The notes beneath the pieces are model-generated. The model did no database searches, was not told the DNA's origin, and saw only the letters and a program-made list of their open reading frames with translations. A DNA stretch of 35,549 bases from positions 144,963 through 180,511 of the forward strand of contig NZ_BMVL01000017.1 of assembly GCF_014650695.1 (NCBI RefSeq). Direction: 5' to 3'. The translations under genes were made by a program, and so were the position numbers. Source of the stretch: Streptomyces avidinii. GTDB lineage: Bacteria > Actinomycetota > Actinomycetes > Streptomycetales > Streptomycetaceae. Each line of letters begins with the position of its first letter. Position 1 is the first letter of the stretch. Positions 8,522-17,214 of the stretch are shown here, one piece after another.

Positions 8522-8863
8522 TCAGGGGCGTTCGATGTCGCACGGATCAACTTCCCAGTCGACAGATATGCACGCCTTGATCCACCAGATCGTAGTCCCG
8601 GCATTACTGGTCGCGGTCGTGCCATTTCCGCTCTTGTTGTGGAGTGTATAGGTTCCGCTGTCTCGCCCGTACTTGACGTAGACCGAGTTGCTGTCAGCCT
8701 TGGTGTCCGACACGGATACCTGGGCATTAGATCCGCCGGAGTAGGCGTAGACCGCGCCGTTCTTGGAGGAACTGATCTCGGTAGCCACGGCAGGCGAGCT
8801 TCCCAGTATGGCCGCTGCCCCGAGCAGCACGCCAGCCCCCACCGCGATCTTCTTGAAATGCAT
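8522..8863 (-). CDS. Small secreted two-cysteine protein, copy B
   Basis: A 113-residue paralogue of the protein at 7716-8066. The first 25 residues, which form most of the signal peptide, are identical. The mature part of about 86 residues keeps DTKADSNSVYV, LHNKSG and CISVDWEVDPCDIE with both cysteines. The middle has diverged: YAYSGGSNAQVSVS replaces YGYSYGTNTRVAVQ, and two residues are missing near RDSGTYT. Start chosen as for copy A, with AGGGGAGA before ATG at 8861-8863. Conservation of the signal, cysteines and C-terminus with a variable middle suggests both copies are, or recently were, under selection. Confidence 0.85.
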   Translation of the reverse strand: MHFKKIAVGAGVLLGAAAILGSSPAVATEISSSKNGAVYAYSGGSNAQVSVSDTKADSNSVYVKYGRDSGTYTLHNKSGNGTTATSNAGTTIWWIKACISVDWEVDPCDIERP

Positions 8864-9187
8864 CTTCTCCCCTAATTTACAGCCAGCGAACCCCACCCCT
8901 GAGGTAAGGCTTCTCGGGGAATTTATGATCTTGAAGACCAGACCGCAACATCTTTGCCAGTAACCGGCCATTGATGGCTGAATTTTCCCGGAACGATGGA
9001 AGGGGTGGCTTACGATGCTTCCGGCTTAAGCTATATCATCGCCATCATCCTGGTTATTCGTATTTTGACCTGGTCGGGCTAAATTCCGGCACTCGGTCAG
9101 GGCGTCTGTATGGCTGGACGATTGGGCTTGTGGCGTCCGGTGGACTGGCCCGGCGGCACTGCCGACAGCGGTGTTTTGCTCGGGTAG
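8864..9187. other. Promoter region of copy B
   Basis: Bases 8864-8985 repeat the leader of copy A almost exactly. Bases 8986-9187 are comparatively AT-rich (for example near 9030-9080) and contain no gene that I can support. Confidence 0.4.
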
Positions 9188-9397
9188 GTGCAGGTCCAGG
9201 CGGTGGTGGGCGCTGGAGCAGTCCCGGCGGCGGGGGCTGCGATGCAGCGTGGGGACGAGGCTGTCTGTCCGGTCTGCGGGCGGGGATGGACGGTGGGGGT
9301 CGAGCGCGGGCGGTCGGCGGTGTTCTGTTCGCCGCGGTGCCGCACGAGGGTCTGGCGGGAGAGGGCGTCACCGGATGACGACACAGTGACGCCGTAG
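9188..9397 (+). CDS. Small zinc-ribbon protein or fragment (CxxC...CxxxC)
   Basis: A possible 69-residue product from GTG 9188, or 51 residues from ATG 9242. It contains CPVCGRGWTVG and FCSPRCRTRVWRER, a CxxC...CxxxC pattern typical of short treble-clef/zinc-ribbon proteins common in Streptomyces accessory regions. It ends DDDTVTP inside the 94-bp repeat. The N-terminal part has no recognisable feature and the start has no good ribosome-binding site, so it may be a fragment of a longer gene. Role unknown; such motifs usually bind zinc and nucleic acid. Confidence 0.45.
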   Translation: MQVQAVVGAGAVPAAGAAMQRGDEAVCPVCGRGWTVGVERGRSAVFCSPRCRTRVWRERASPDDDTVTP

Positions 9398-9472
9398 CCG
9401 AACGCCTCACATCTCTCGTTTGTCGCGGATGGATCTGGTGTTCCGCAGAGGTGGTGAGGCCCGGGTTCCGGG
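9379..9472 (+). repeat. 94-bp direct repeat, right copy
   Basis: Counterpart of 3873-3966, in the same orientation and aligned without gaps, with about 17 differences. It covers the stop codon of the zinc-ribbon fragment and lies just before the NUDIX remnant. Confidence 0.7.
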
Positions 9473-9509
9473 CGCCTCGCGCGCCCGGCCTGCACCTGCC
9501 GCCGTCAGT

Positions 9510-9951
9510 CATGGACGCTTCATTCTGGTCCTGACCTGGGCGGTGGTCGTCAACGGAGAGGGGCAGGTGCTGTTCATTCGGCACGTGGCACTCGGTAAGT
9601 GGCTGACTCCGGGCGGACACCTTGAACCCGAGGACCCGGATCTGTTGAGTGCCGCACTCCGTGAGTTGATCGAAGAGACCGGCATCACCCTGAGTGGTCC
9701 CCGGCATCGCGGTCCCGGTACACATCGACGTGCACCCGATTCCGGCGAATGAGAGCAAGGCCGAGCCCGCGCATCAGCACTTCGACTTCCGCTATCTCTT
9801 CCGGCTGGAGGGCGACCAGGAGGTGATGCTCCAAGAAGCAGAGGTGAGTGGCTACGCGTGGCGCAGCGTGGAAACGATCACGGATGAGACGTTGCGGGTG
9901 CGGGTCCTCGCATCGCTTCGCCAGACACGCCACAGGCCTGGTCTTGGCCCC
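9510..9951 (+). pseudogene. NUDIX hydrolase, frameshifted
   Basis: The first frame encodes FILVLTWAVVVNGEGQVLFI and then GKWLTPGGHLEPEDPDLLSA followed by ALRELIEETGI, an almost complete NUDIX box (GG....E...RE..EE.G). One extra base near 9688-9692 breaks the frame. The next frame resumes with VPGIAVPVHIDVHPIPANES, then HQHFDFRYLFRLEGDQEVML and GYAWRSVETI, the second half of the same fold. NUDIX enzymes hydrolyse nucleoside diphosphates linked to other groups. The start is missing or replaced by the repeat. Downstream frames to 10212 are not recognisable. A sequencing error could also explain the single-base shift. Confidence 0.8.
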
Positions 9952-10244
9952 GCTCGGAGCGTTCCGGGAGGGCTGGGTATACCCCGCGGAGGCCCGGTGG
10001 GGCATCGTCATCGCGTCGGGGACACGGTTGGCCGGCCCGCATGGACGAAAGATCTCGTGCCCGCTGACCAGCAGCCCGTCGACCGTCCCTGGCATCGTCC
10101 TCGCCGAGGACGGGTCCTGCTCCGCGAGGGGCTCGTCGGTCTGCTGACGGGTTTCGGCCGCCGGGTGGTGGCGGTGGCCGCTGGTGCGCCGCCGACCGCT
10201 GGAATCCGGTGACAGCAGCGGCGCCGGCCTCCCGGGTAATGGTT
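9952..10244. other. Unassigned stretch before tRNA-Lys
   Basis: Open frames run through here on both strands, as is usual at this GC content. None has a recognisable domain, start signal or convincing codon pattern. Confidence 0.3.
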
Positions 10245-10272
10245 TTGAGCACCCCTGGGGACCGGGTAGTAT
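10245..10272 (+). promoter_or_regulatory. Promoter of tRNA-Lys
   Basis: TTGAGC (10245-10250) and TAGTAT (10267-10272) are 16 bases apart and end 15 bases before the tRNA. This is a good housekeeping-type promoter. Confidence 0.6.
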
Positions 10273-10287
10273 TTTCTCTGTCAGCAG

Positions 10288-10361
10288 GCGCCGCTAGCTC
10301 AGTTGGTTAGAGCAGCTGACTCTTAATCAGCGGGTCCGGGGTTCGAGTCCCTGGCGGCGCA
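10288..10361 (+). tRNA. tRNA-Lys (anticodon CTT), copy 1
   Basis: A full cloverleaf: the acceptor gcgccgc (10288-10294) pairs with gcggcgc (10354-10360). The D-arm has agctcagttggttagagc, the anticodon loop ctcttaa carries CTT, and the T-arm has ggttcgagtcc. It reads AAG. The 74 bases are identical to the copy at 24473-24546 on the opposite strand. Confidence 0.97.
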
Positions 10362-10367
10362 CCTGTC

Positions 10368-10409
10368 CTTCGGGCGGTTTCCGGTTCACCGGGAACCGCC
10401 CGAAGTGTT
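10368..10409 (+). terminator. Terminator after tRNA-Lys copy 1
   Basis: Arms 10368-10379 (cttcgggcggtt) and 10394-10405 (aaccgcccgaag) pair perfectly over 12 bp and are followed by tgtttt. Confidence 0.8.
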
Positions 10410-10449
10410 TTCCGCCCCGCGGAACCACCACCCGCACCCCCACAGGTCG

Positions 10450-11208
10450 CTAGAGCGTGAGCGACAGCAGCAGCGGTGCGGCCTTCCGGTTCAGGGTGTC
10501 CGCGGCGGCCCGCAGCCGGTGTGCGTGCTCGACCGGCATGGACAGGGCCAGGCAGCCCACCGAGGCCCCGGCCGTGATCGGAACAGCCGCGCAGACCGTA
10601 CCCACCGCGTATTCCTGCAGGTCCAGTACGGGCACGGTGGCCGGCTGGGCGTCCAGCTTGGAGAACAGGATCCGCTCGTTCACGATCGTCTTCGACGTGA
10701 GCCGGGCGATCTTGTGCCGGGACAGGTGGTCGCGCCGCCCGTTCAGGTCGAGCTGCGTCAGCAGGCACTTGCCCACCGCGCTGGCGTGCGCAGCGGAGCG
10801 GAAGTCGACCCACTCGTGCACCTTCGGAGTGCGGGGACTGTCCGCGAACTGCGTGATGCGGACCTCGCCGTCCACGTACCGGCTGATGTAGACGGCCGCG
10901 CCGACCGAGTCGCGCAGCCGGTCCAGCGTCTCCTGGAGCTTGTCCGTGAGTGCCTGCTGCCGGTCGATGCCCGAGCCGAGCAGGACGAGGGAGTCTCCTA
11001 TGGCGTACGCCCCGTCGGACACCTGCAGCACATATCCCTCCCGGCGCAGCATGAGCAGCATCGGGGCGAGATGGACTGCGGGCAGGCCGGTCTCACGCGC
11101 GATCTGCACGTCCGTCACACCGCCGGTGTGACGTGCGATCGTTTCGAGTACGCGTAGTGCGTACTGCACCGAGTGGAACGGCGCGGTCGGCTCGGGCTTC
11201 AGCGCCAC
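10450..11208 (-). CDS. IclR-family transcriptional regulator
   Basis: A 252-residue protein with an N-terminal winged helix-turn-helix (about residues 12-70: SVQYALRVLETIARHTGGVT, ETGLPAVHLAPMLLMLRREG). A C-terminal IclR effector-binding domain (about 85-245) contains VDFRSAAHASAVGKCLL and the late AAVPITAGASVGCLALSMP signature. IclR proteins bind small carbon or aromatic metabolites and control a nearby catabolic gene. The closest candidate is the divergent monooxygenase at 11459. The 250-base gap between them holds a 20-bp palindrome (11327-11346). The ligand is unknown. Confidence 0.92.
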   Translation of the reverse strand: MALKPEPTAPFHSVQYALRVLETIARHTGGVTDVQIARETGLPAVHLAPMLLMLRREGYVLQVSDGAYAIGDSLVLLGSGIDRQQALTDKLQETLDRLRDSVGAAVYISRYVDGEVRITQFADSPRTPKVHEWVDFRSAAHASAVGKCLLTQLDLNGRRDHLSRHKIARLTSKTIVNERILFSKLDAQPATVPVLDLQEYAVGTVCAAVPITAGASVGCLALSMPVEHAHRLRAAADTLNRKAAPLLLSLTL

Positions 11209-11326
11209 GGTTTCCCCCTAGCAGGTTGTTACCGCTTGCCCTACCACGATAGCCATCAAGCGGGCCATGTGGAGCGCCTGTTGAGGAGATTGCTGGCTCA
11301 ATCATGACTGTCTGCCTGGACCTACT

Positions 11327-11346
11327 CCGCTGGCATATGCCAGCGG
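11327..11346. promoter_or_regulatory. 20-bp perfect palindrome, candidate operator
   Basis: ccgctggcatatgccagcgg is perfectly self-complementary, lies in the divergent IclR/monooxygenase gap, and is not followed by a T-run, so an operator is more likely than a terminator. Confidence 0.5.
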
Positions 11347-11458
11347 CATGATCATCGCCTGGTACGGCCGGGAATGCCCGGCGGCCGCGCACGGTTCGAG
11401 TTCTTCGTACGGTGTCGCACTGATGTCGTGCGCACGGAAGAGCGAAACGGGAGCGACG

Positions 11459-12598
11459 ATGAGTGACGCAGGGGACGACGCGCAGAGCCGGTCGGGCGCG
11501 GACGGGGCGGCGAACCGGAACGCGAGCGGGATCCGCGGCACCGCGCACGGCCGGGCGACCGTACCGCTCTCCGTCCTGGACCTCGTCACCGTGGGCGCGG
11601 GCAGCACCGCCCACGCCTCCCTCCGCACCAGCGTGGAGATCGCCCGCCTCGCCGAGTCCCGCGGCTATCACCGCCACTGGGTGGCCGAACACCACTCCAT
11701 GCCCGGAGTCGCCAGCTCCTCGCCCGCCGTGATCCTGGCCCACCTCGCCGCGCACACCTCCCGCATCCGGCTCGGTTCCGGCGGGGTCATGCTGCCCAAC
11801 CACGCCCCGCTCGCCGTCGCCGAGCAGTTCGGCACCCTGGAGGCGCTCGCCCCGGGCCGGATCGACCTCGGACTCGGCCGCGCCCCCGGCACCGACGGCC
11901 GCACGGCCGCCGCGCTCCGCGGGCCCGGTCGCCTCGACGAGGCCGCCGACGAGTTCCCCCGGCGCCTCGCGGAGCTCACCCGCTTCCTCGACGACGACTT
12001 CCCCGACGGGCATCCGTACGCCCGGGTGCACGCCGTACCGGGCCCGGTGCAGGGTCCCGCCGGGCGCCCGCCGCTGTGGCTGCTCGGCTCCTCCGGCTTC
12101 AGCGCCCGCCTGGCCGGCGAGCTCGGCCTGCCCTTCGCCTACGCCCACCACTTCTCGGCCGCCGGCACCCTGCCCGCGCTCGACCTCTACCGCCGGAGCT
12201 TCCGCCCCTCGGTCGTCCTCGACGCCCCCTACGCCGTCATCGGGGTCTCCGCGCTCGCCGCCGACACCGCCGAGGAGGCCCGCGCGCAGGTGCTGACGGG
12301 CGCGCTGTCGATGCTGCGCCTGCGCAGCGGACGGCCCGGCCTGATCCCGACGCCGGAGGCGGCGGCGGCGTACGCCTTCTCCCCGCTGGAGCGGGAGTTC
12401 GTGGACGGCTGGCTCGCGAACGTCGTCCACGGCACCCCCGACGAGGTCCGCGCCGGGCTCGACGAGCTCGCCGGGCGGACGGGCGCGGACGAGCTGATGG
12501 TGACCGCCAACGCCCACAGCGGGGCTGCCCGGTTGCGTTCCTACGGGCTCATCGCCGATGTATACGGCATGCCGGTGGAGGCGCCCGCCGCCGATTGA
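11459..12598 (+). CDS. LLM-class flavin-dependent monooxygenase (MsnO8-like)
   Basis: A 379-residue bacterial-luciferase-like TIM-barrel enzyme. Markers are LSVLDLVTVGAGST near the start, WVAEHHSMPG at 74-83, IRLGSGGVMLPNHAPLAVAE around 105-125, FGTLEALAPGRIDLGLGRAP and, later, PPLWLLGSSGFSA. This pattern matches the MsnO8-type group, which oxidises organic substrates with reduced FMN and oxygen. The ATG at 11459 is preceded by GGGAG; the frame is open further upstream but without a ribosome-binding site. A terminator follows at 12667. Substrate unknown. The divergent IclR gene is a likely regulator. Confidence 0.9.
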   Translation: MSDAGDDAQSRSGADGAANRNASGIRGTAHGRATVPLSVLDLVTVGAGSTAHASLRTSVEIARLAESRGYHRHWVAEHHSMPGVASSSPAVILAHLAAHTSRIRLGSGGVMLPNHAPLAVAEQFGTLEALAPGRIDLGLGRAPGTDGRTAAALRGPGRLDEAADEFPRRLAELTRFLDDDFPDGHPYARVHAVPGPVQGPAGRPPLWLLGSSGFSARLAGELGLPFAYAHHFSAAGTLPALDLYRRSFRPSVVLDAPYAVIGVSALAADTAEEARAQVLTGALSMLRLRSGRPGLIPTPEAAAAYAFSPLEREFVDGWLANVVHGTPDEVRAGLDELAGRTGADELMVTANAHSGAARLRSYGLIADVYGMPVEAPAAD

Positions 12599-12666
12599 CG
12601 GAGTGCGAACGGGGTTTTGCTGGTTCGTTGCCGAAACCTTGCGGAGAGCTTCCTGAAGGCAGCCTT

Positions 12667-12699
12667 AAACCGCTCGTCACCCGGGGTGGCGAGCGGTTT
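12667..12699 (+). terminator. Terminator after LLM monooxygenase
   Basis: Arms 12667-12681 and 12685-12699 pair over 15 bp with one mismatch (aaaccgctcg/cgagcggttt) around a very short loop. Confidence 0.75.
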
Positions 12700-12741
12700 C
12701 TGATGTGCGCTCAGCCCTCTGACTTGGGGAAATAGCGCTTG

Positions 12742-12773
12742 AGTGGTCTAGTCCTTCTTTGGTCCGAACCATT
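12742..12773 (+). promoter_or_regulatory. Tandem DasR-type operators of the chitinase promoter
   Basis: agtggtctagtccttc (12742-12757) is a near-consensus DasR element. Directly after it, ttggtccgaaccat (12759-12772) is a second, looser copy. The tandem arrangement matches the direct repeats known at Streptomyces chitinase promoters, which mediate chitin induction and glucose repression. Confidence 0.78.
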
Positions 12774-12801
12774 GACGCGGGGCTGGCGTGATCGCTATCA
12801 C
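12772..12801 (+). promoter_or_regulatory. Chitinase promoter
   Basis: TTGACG (12772-12777) and TATCAC (12796-12801) are 18 bases apart. The -35 hexamer touches the second DasR-like site, so bound repressor would block polymerase. Confidence 0.55.
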
Positions 12802-12854
12802 TTCTCTCACCCGAACCTCTTGCTCTCCCCTCCCAGCCCCCCCGGAGGCAGTTC

Positions 12855-14552
<1,698 letters not shown>

Positions 14553-14581
14553 TCTCCCCCCACCCCGCGCCGAGCGACACC

Positions 14582-14615
14582 CCGCCCCGCCCCCACTCTC
14601 CCGGGGGCGGGGCGG
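14582..14615 (+). terminator. Terminator after chitinase
   Basis: Perfect 13-bp arms 14582-14594 (ccgccccgccccc) and 14603-14615 around an 8-nt loop; GC-only stem and no T-run, as is common in Streptomyces. Confidence 0.7.
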
Positions 14616-14711
14616 AGGTGTGTGACATTGTTGCGGGATTCACGGCACCGGTACGTGTCGCCGTCGCTACTCTCGGCCACAAGCTCGTTCTCCGCTTGGA
14701 GGTGCCGTCCC

Positions 14712-15547
14712 ATGGTTCAGGCCCGTGACATCGATCCCAGTGCCTCGCCGCTGGACTACTACAGCTTCGAGCTGCGGCGGCTGAGAGAAGAGGCGGGCCT
14801 GAAGCAGGCGCAGCTGGGCGCGATCATCTTCTGTACGGGCTCCCTGATCGGCATGATCGAGAACGGCAAGCGGGTACCGACGCGGGACTTCTCCGAACGG
14901 GTGGACGCGGCCCTCGGTACGGGTGGTGTGTTCTCCCGACTGGTGGGTCCGGTGCTGCGGAGCGTCTTGCCGACGTGGTTCCAGCCGTACGCCGAGATGG
15001 AGGCCCGGGCGACGTTCATCTCCACCTTCCAGTGCCAGTTGGTGTACGGACTCCTGCAGACGGAGGACTACGCGCGGGCCGTCATGGGCGTTGAGAAGCC
15101 CGACACGCTCGACGCCGCCGTGGCGGCGCGTATGGATCGGCAGCGCATACTGGCCCGCGACAATCCGCCAGTGTTGTGGGTGGTGCTGGACGAGGCGGCG
15201 CTCCACCGGGAGATCGGTGGCCGCGAGGTCATGCGCAACCAACTGGCCCACCTGTTGAATCTTCAGGACCGCCAGTGGTTGGAAATCTCAAGGCGGGGCA
15301 GCACGCGGGAATGATGGGCTCGTTCAACCTTCTGAGGTTCGACGGCGACCCGGACATCCACTACAGCGAGAGCTATGACTGCGGCCATATGACCGCCAAC
15401 CCGCAAGTGATCAAGGAGCGTTCGGTCGGATACGCTCGCTTGCAGGCCGAGTCCCTCTCCACCCGGGCGTCGGCAGAGCTGATCGCTCGCGTAATGGAGG
15501 AACGCTATGGGAAGCATCCAGAACCTGCCGAGCGTGCTGTGGCGTAA
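14712..15547 (+). pseudogene. XRE-family regulator with DUF5753, frameshifted
   Basis: From ATG 14712 (GGAGG 9 bases upstream) the first frame encodes a helix-turn-helix (RRLREEAGLKQAQLG, GSLIGMIENGKRVP). It continues into a DUF5753 domain (FQCQLVYGLLQTEDYARAVM, ARMDRQRILARDNPPVLWVV, LDEAALHREIGG) and stops at 15314. The domain resumes in another frame from about 15290 with KAGQHAGMMGSFNLLRF, SESYDCGHMTANP and SVGYARLQAESLSTRAS to the stop at 15547. The usual motif between LEI and AG.H (often Q.LPF) is missing, so a deletion of 13 or 16 bases fits better than a sequencing slip. WhiJ-like regulators of this type work with a DUF397 partner, found intact just downstream. Confidence 0.8.
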
Positions 15548-15767
15548 GTCGTCCTACAGCGGCTCCAGCGGCGGCGACTGCATCGAGTGCGCCCCGCTCG
15601 GCACCGCCGCCTGGCGCAAGGCTTCGTACAGCGGAAACACGGGCGGAGACTGCGTCGAGGTGGCCGCGCAGCCCTGCGAGGTCGCCGTGCGGGACTCCAA
15701 GAACCCCGGTGGGCCGGTCTTCACGGTCACGGCAGAGGCGTTCGGGGCCTTCGTGCGGAGTCTCTGA
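15507..15767 (+). CDS. DUF397 protein with two repeats
   Basis: An 86-residue protein with two copies of the DUF397 motif: WRKSSYSGSSGGDCIECA (residues 12-29) and WRKASYSGNTGGDCVEVA (about 36-53). It ends VAVRDSKNPGGPVFTVT, the classic close of the family. ATG 15507 overlaps the end of the preceding XRE gene and has GGAGGAA before it. In Streptomyces these small proteins act with the adjacent XRE-DUF5753 regulator, often as antagonist partners in development or antibiotic control. Here the regulator is broken, leaving the partner orphaned. Having two motifs in one short protein is less common than one. Confidence 0.9.
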   Translation: MGSIQNLPSVLWRKSSYSGSSGGDCIECAPLGTAAWRKASYSGNTGGDCVEVAAQPCEVAVRDSKNPGGPVFTVTAEAFGAFVRSL

Positions 15768-15770
15768 CCG

Positions 15771-16757
15771 TCAGAGCCAGCCCTGCTGGGCCGCTTTGAG
15801 GCCGGCTTCGAAGCGGCTCGTCGCGTGGAGGCGTTCCATGAGGGCGGACATCTGGCGCCTGACGGTCCGCAACGACACCCCGAGTCGTTTCCCGGCGGCC
15901 TCGTCGGTCATGCCCGAGGCGAGCAGCTTCAGCAGTTCGAGCTCGGTCGCGGTCGGGCGGCTGTCGCTGGGCCGCGGGCGGTCCGCTCCGAGCGGTACGG
16001 CGGAGTTCCACGTCTGCTCGAACAGGGTGGCCAGGGAGGCCACGATCCCCGGCGCGCTCGTGCAAAGGGCGCCCAGCCGGGAATGGTCGGGGTCGATCGG
16101 GACCACCGCCACGGCGCGGTCGAATATCAGCAGGCGGGGCGGCAGGAGCGGGCTGGTCCGCACCTGGCCGCCCTGCTCGGTCAGCCACCGGGCGTAGGCC
16201 AGCGTCGTCGGGTCGTTGCGCGCGCTGTCCTGGTAGACCGAGCGCATCTCGATGCCGCGGGCCAGCGCACGCCGGTCCAGCGGCCGGGAGGCCTCCAGGC
16301 TCGCCCCGGACAGCGCGCCGCCCGGCAGGATCGCCAGGCACTCCCGCTCCAGTCCGTGGGCGAGCTGCTCCAGCCGGCTCTGGATGGCGTCCATCCCCAC
16401 GAGCCGTTCCGCGCCGTCGACCTCGGTGTTCGGGCTGAGTTCCGCGAATTCGGAGACCACCTGCGCCGCGGCCGCCTTGCTGCGCGCCAGCTCCTGCTGC
16501 TGCCGGGCCAGCTCCTCCTCCTGGCGGCGCAGCAGCAGCTCCAGACCCAGTTCGGGTCTCACCGCGCGCAGCCCGCCCGGGCAGTCCCGTGACGGTCGGA
16601 GCAGGTCGAGATCGACGAGCCGGTCCAGGCCCTCGCGGACCCGGGTCTCGGTGAGGCCGAGTCGGGCACTCAGTTCGGCGACCCCTCCCGAAGGGTCGGC
16701 CAGCATGCCCCGGTACACGGCTTCCACATCTGCCCCGAGCCCCAGTGTCTGCAGCAT
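15771..16757 (-). CDS. TrmB/LuxR-type transcriptional regulator
   Basis: A 328-residue regulator from ATG 16757 (MLQTLGLGADVEAVYRGML). An N-terminal TrmB-like winged helix (residues 8-60: VAELSARLGLTETRVREGL, VDLDLLR) is followed by a Gln/Glu/Arg-rich probable coiled coil (about 72-105). A middle domain resembles a phospholipase D-like or TrmB sensor fold. A C-terminal LuxR-type helix-turn-helix is present (LELLKLLASGMTDEAAGKRL, GVSLRTVRRQMSALMERL). A GTG at 16832 would add 25 residues but lies inside an 18-bp palindrome, so the internal ATG is preferred. It is divergent from the SINWD-peptide gene and is its likely regulator. The last base is only 3 bases from the convergent DUF397 gene. Confidence 0.85.
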   Translation of the reverse strand: MLQTLGLGADVEAVYRGMLADPSGGVAELSARLGLTETRVREGLDRLVDLDLLRPSRDCPGGLRAVRPELGLELLLRRQEEELARQQQELARSKAAAAQVVSEFAELSPNTEVDGAERLVGMDAIQSRLEQLAHGLERECLAILPGGALSGASLEASRPLDRRALARGIEMRSVYQDSARNDPTTLAYARWLTEQGGQVRTSPLLPPRLLIFDRAVAVVPIDPDHSRLGALCTSAPGIVASLATLFEQTWNSAVPLGADRPRPSDSRPTATELELLKLLASGMTDEAAGKRLGVSLRTVRRQMSALMERLHATSRFEAGLKAAQQGWL

Positions 16758-16825
16758 CTCCCAGCCCCCCGGCTGTAGTTGGGCCGCCCCCCGGCGAGCG
16801 CCGCCTCCGTGATCGTAGGGGAAGT

Positions 16826-16843
16826 CTGGCACCTAGGTGCCAG
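16826..16843. promoter_or_regulatory. 18-bp perfect palindrome, candidate autoregulatory operator
   Basis: ctggcacctaggtgccag is a perfect palindrome 69 bases upstream of the preferred regulator start and within the divergent region toward the SINWD-peptide gene. It is a good target for a dimeric regulator. Confidence 0.5.
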
Positions 16844-17023
16844 GCCCGTTGGTGACAGCCGGAACCTCTTCTGAACCCGGCGCGGGGCCAGCAACATGGT
16901 GATCACCGGGACGGCGGGGACGAAAGTCCCCGACTCAGGCCAGAGCCGCAAGGACGATCCGGATCAGCGCGCAGCACACCGCACCGAACGCATCGCTTCC
17001 GAGCCCGTGACCTGGGGGAAACC

Positions 17024-17209
17024 ATGACCCGCACCGCCCGCTCCGCCGCTGTCGTCGCCCTCTTCACCGCCCTGTGCGCCGGCGCCATCGCCACCACCGC
17101 CCCGGCGGCCGTCTCCGCCGACGGCCACCACGTCAGCGCCTCCGCCGACGGCAGCATCAACTGGGACACGGCGCCCGAGTCCGCCGAGGACAGCATCAAC
17201 TGGGACTAG
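17024..17209 (+). CDS. Small secreted peptide with two SINWD repeats
   Basis: A 61-residue protein. The N-terminus (MTRTARSA, a hydrophobic stretch VVALFTALCAGAIA, then TTAPAAVSA) is a clear Sec signal peptide with probable cleavage near residue 32. The remaining 29 residues end in two repeats, DGSINWD (42-48) and EDSINWD (55-61), the second forming the exact C-terminus. It has no cysteine. GGGGGAAA lies before the ATG. Its stop is only 5 bases before the next start, so the two are cotranscribed. I do not recognise a described family. A secreted signalling peptide or a substrate of a surface enzyme are both possible. Its divergent neighbour is a TrmB/LuxR regulator. Confidence 0.8.
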   Translation: MTRTARSAAVVALFTALCAGAIATTAPAAVSADGHHVSASADGSINWDTAPESAEDSINWD

Positions 17210-17214
17210 CCGGC

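Noticed and set aside
9188..10361. Tyrosine-recombinase attachment site at tRNA-Lys copy 1
   Set aside because: I looked for a repeat of the tRNA 3' end in the neighbouring accessory DNA and saw none apart from the second full tRNA; no integrase gene is present.
11093..12517. 474-codon minus-strand frame antisense to the LLM monooxygenase
   Set aside because: Gly/Val/Arg-rich shadow with no domain; the plus-strand gene has clear family motifs.
16758..16832. N-terminal extension of the TrmB/LuxR regulator from GTG 16832
   Set aside because: The extension is low-complexity, the GTG sits in an 18-bp palindrome, and the domain begins right after ATG 16757.
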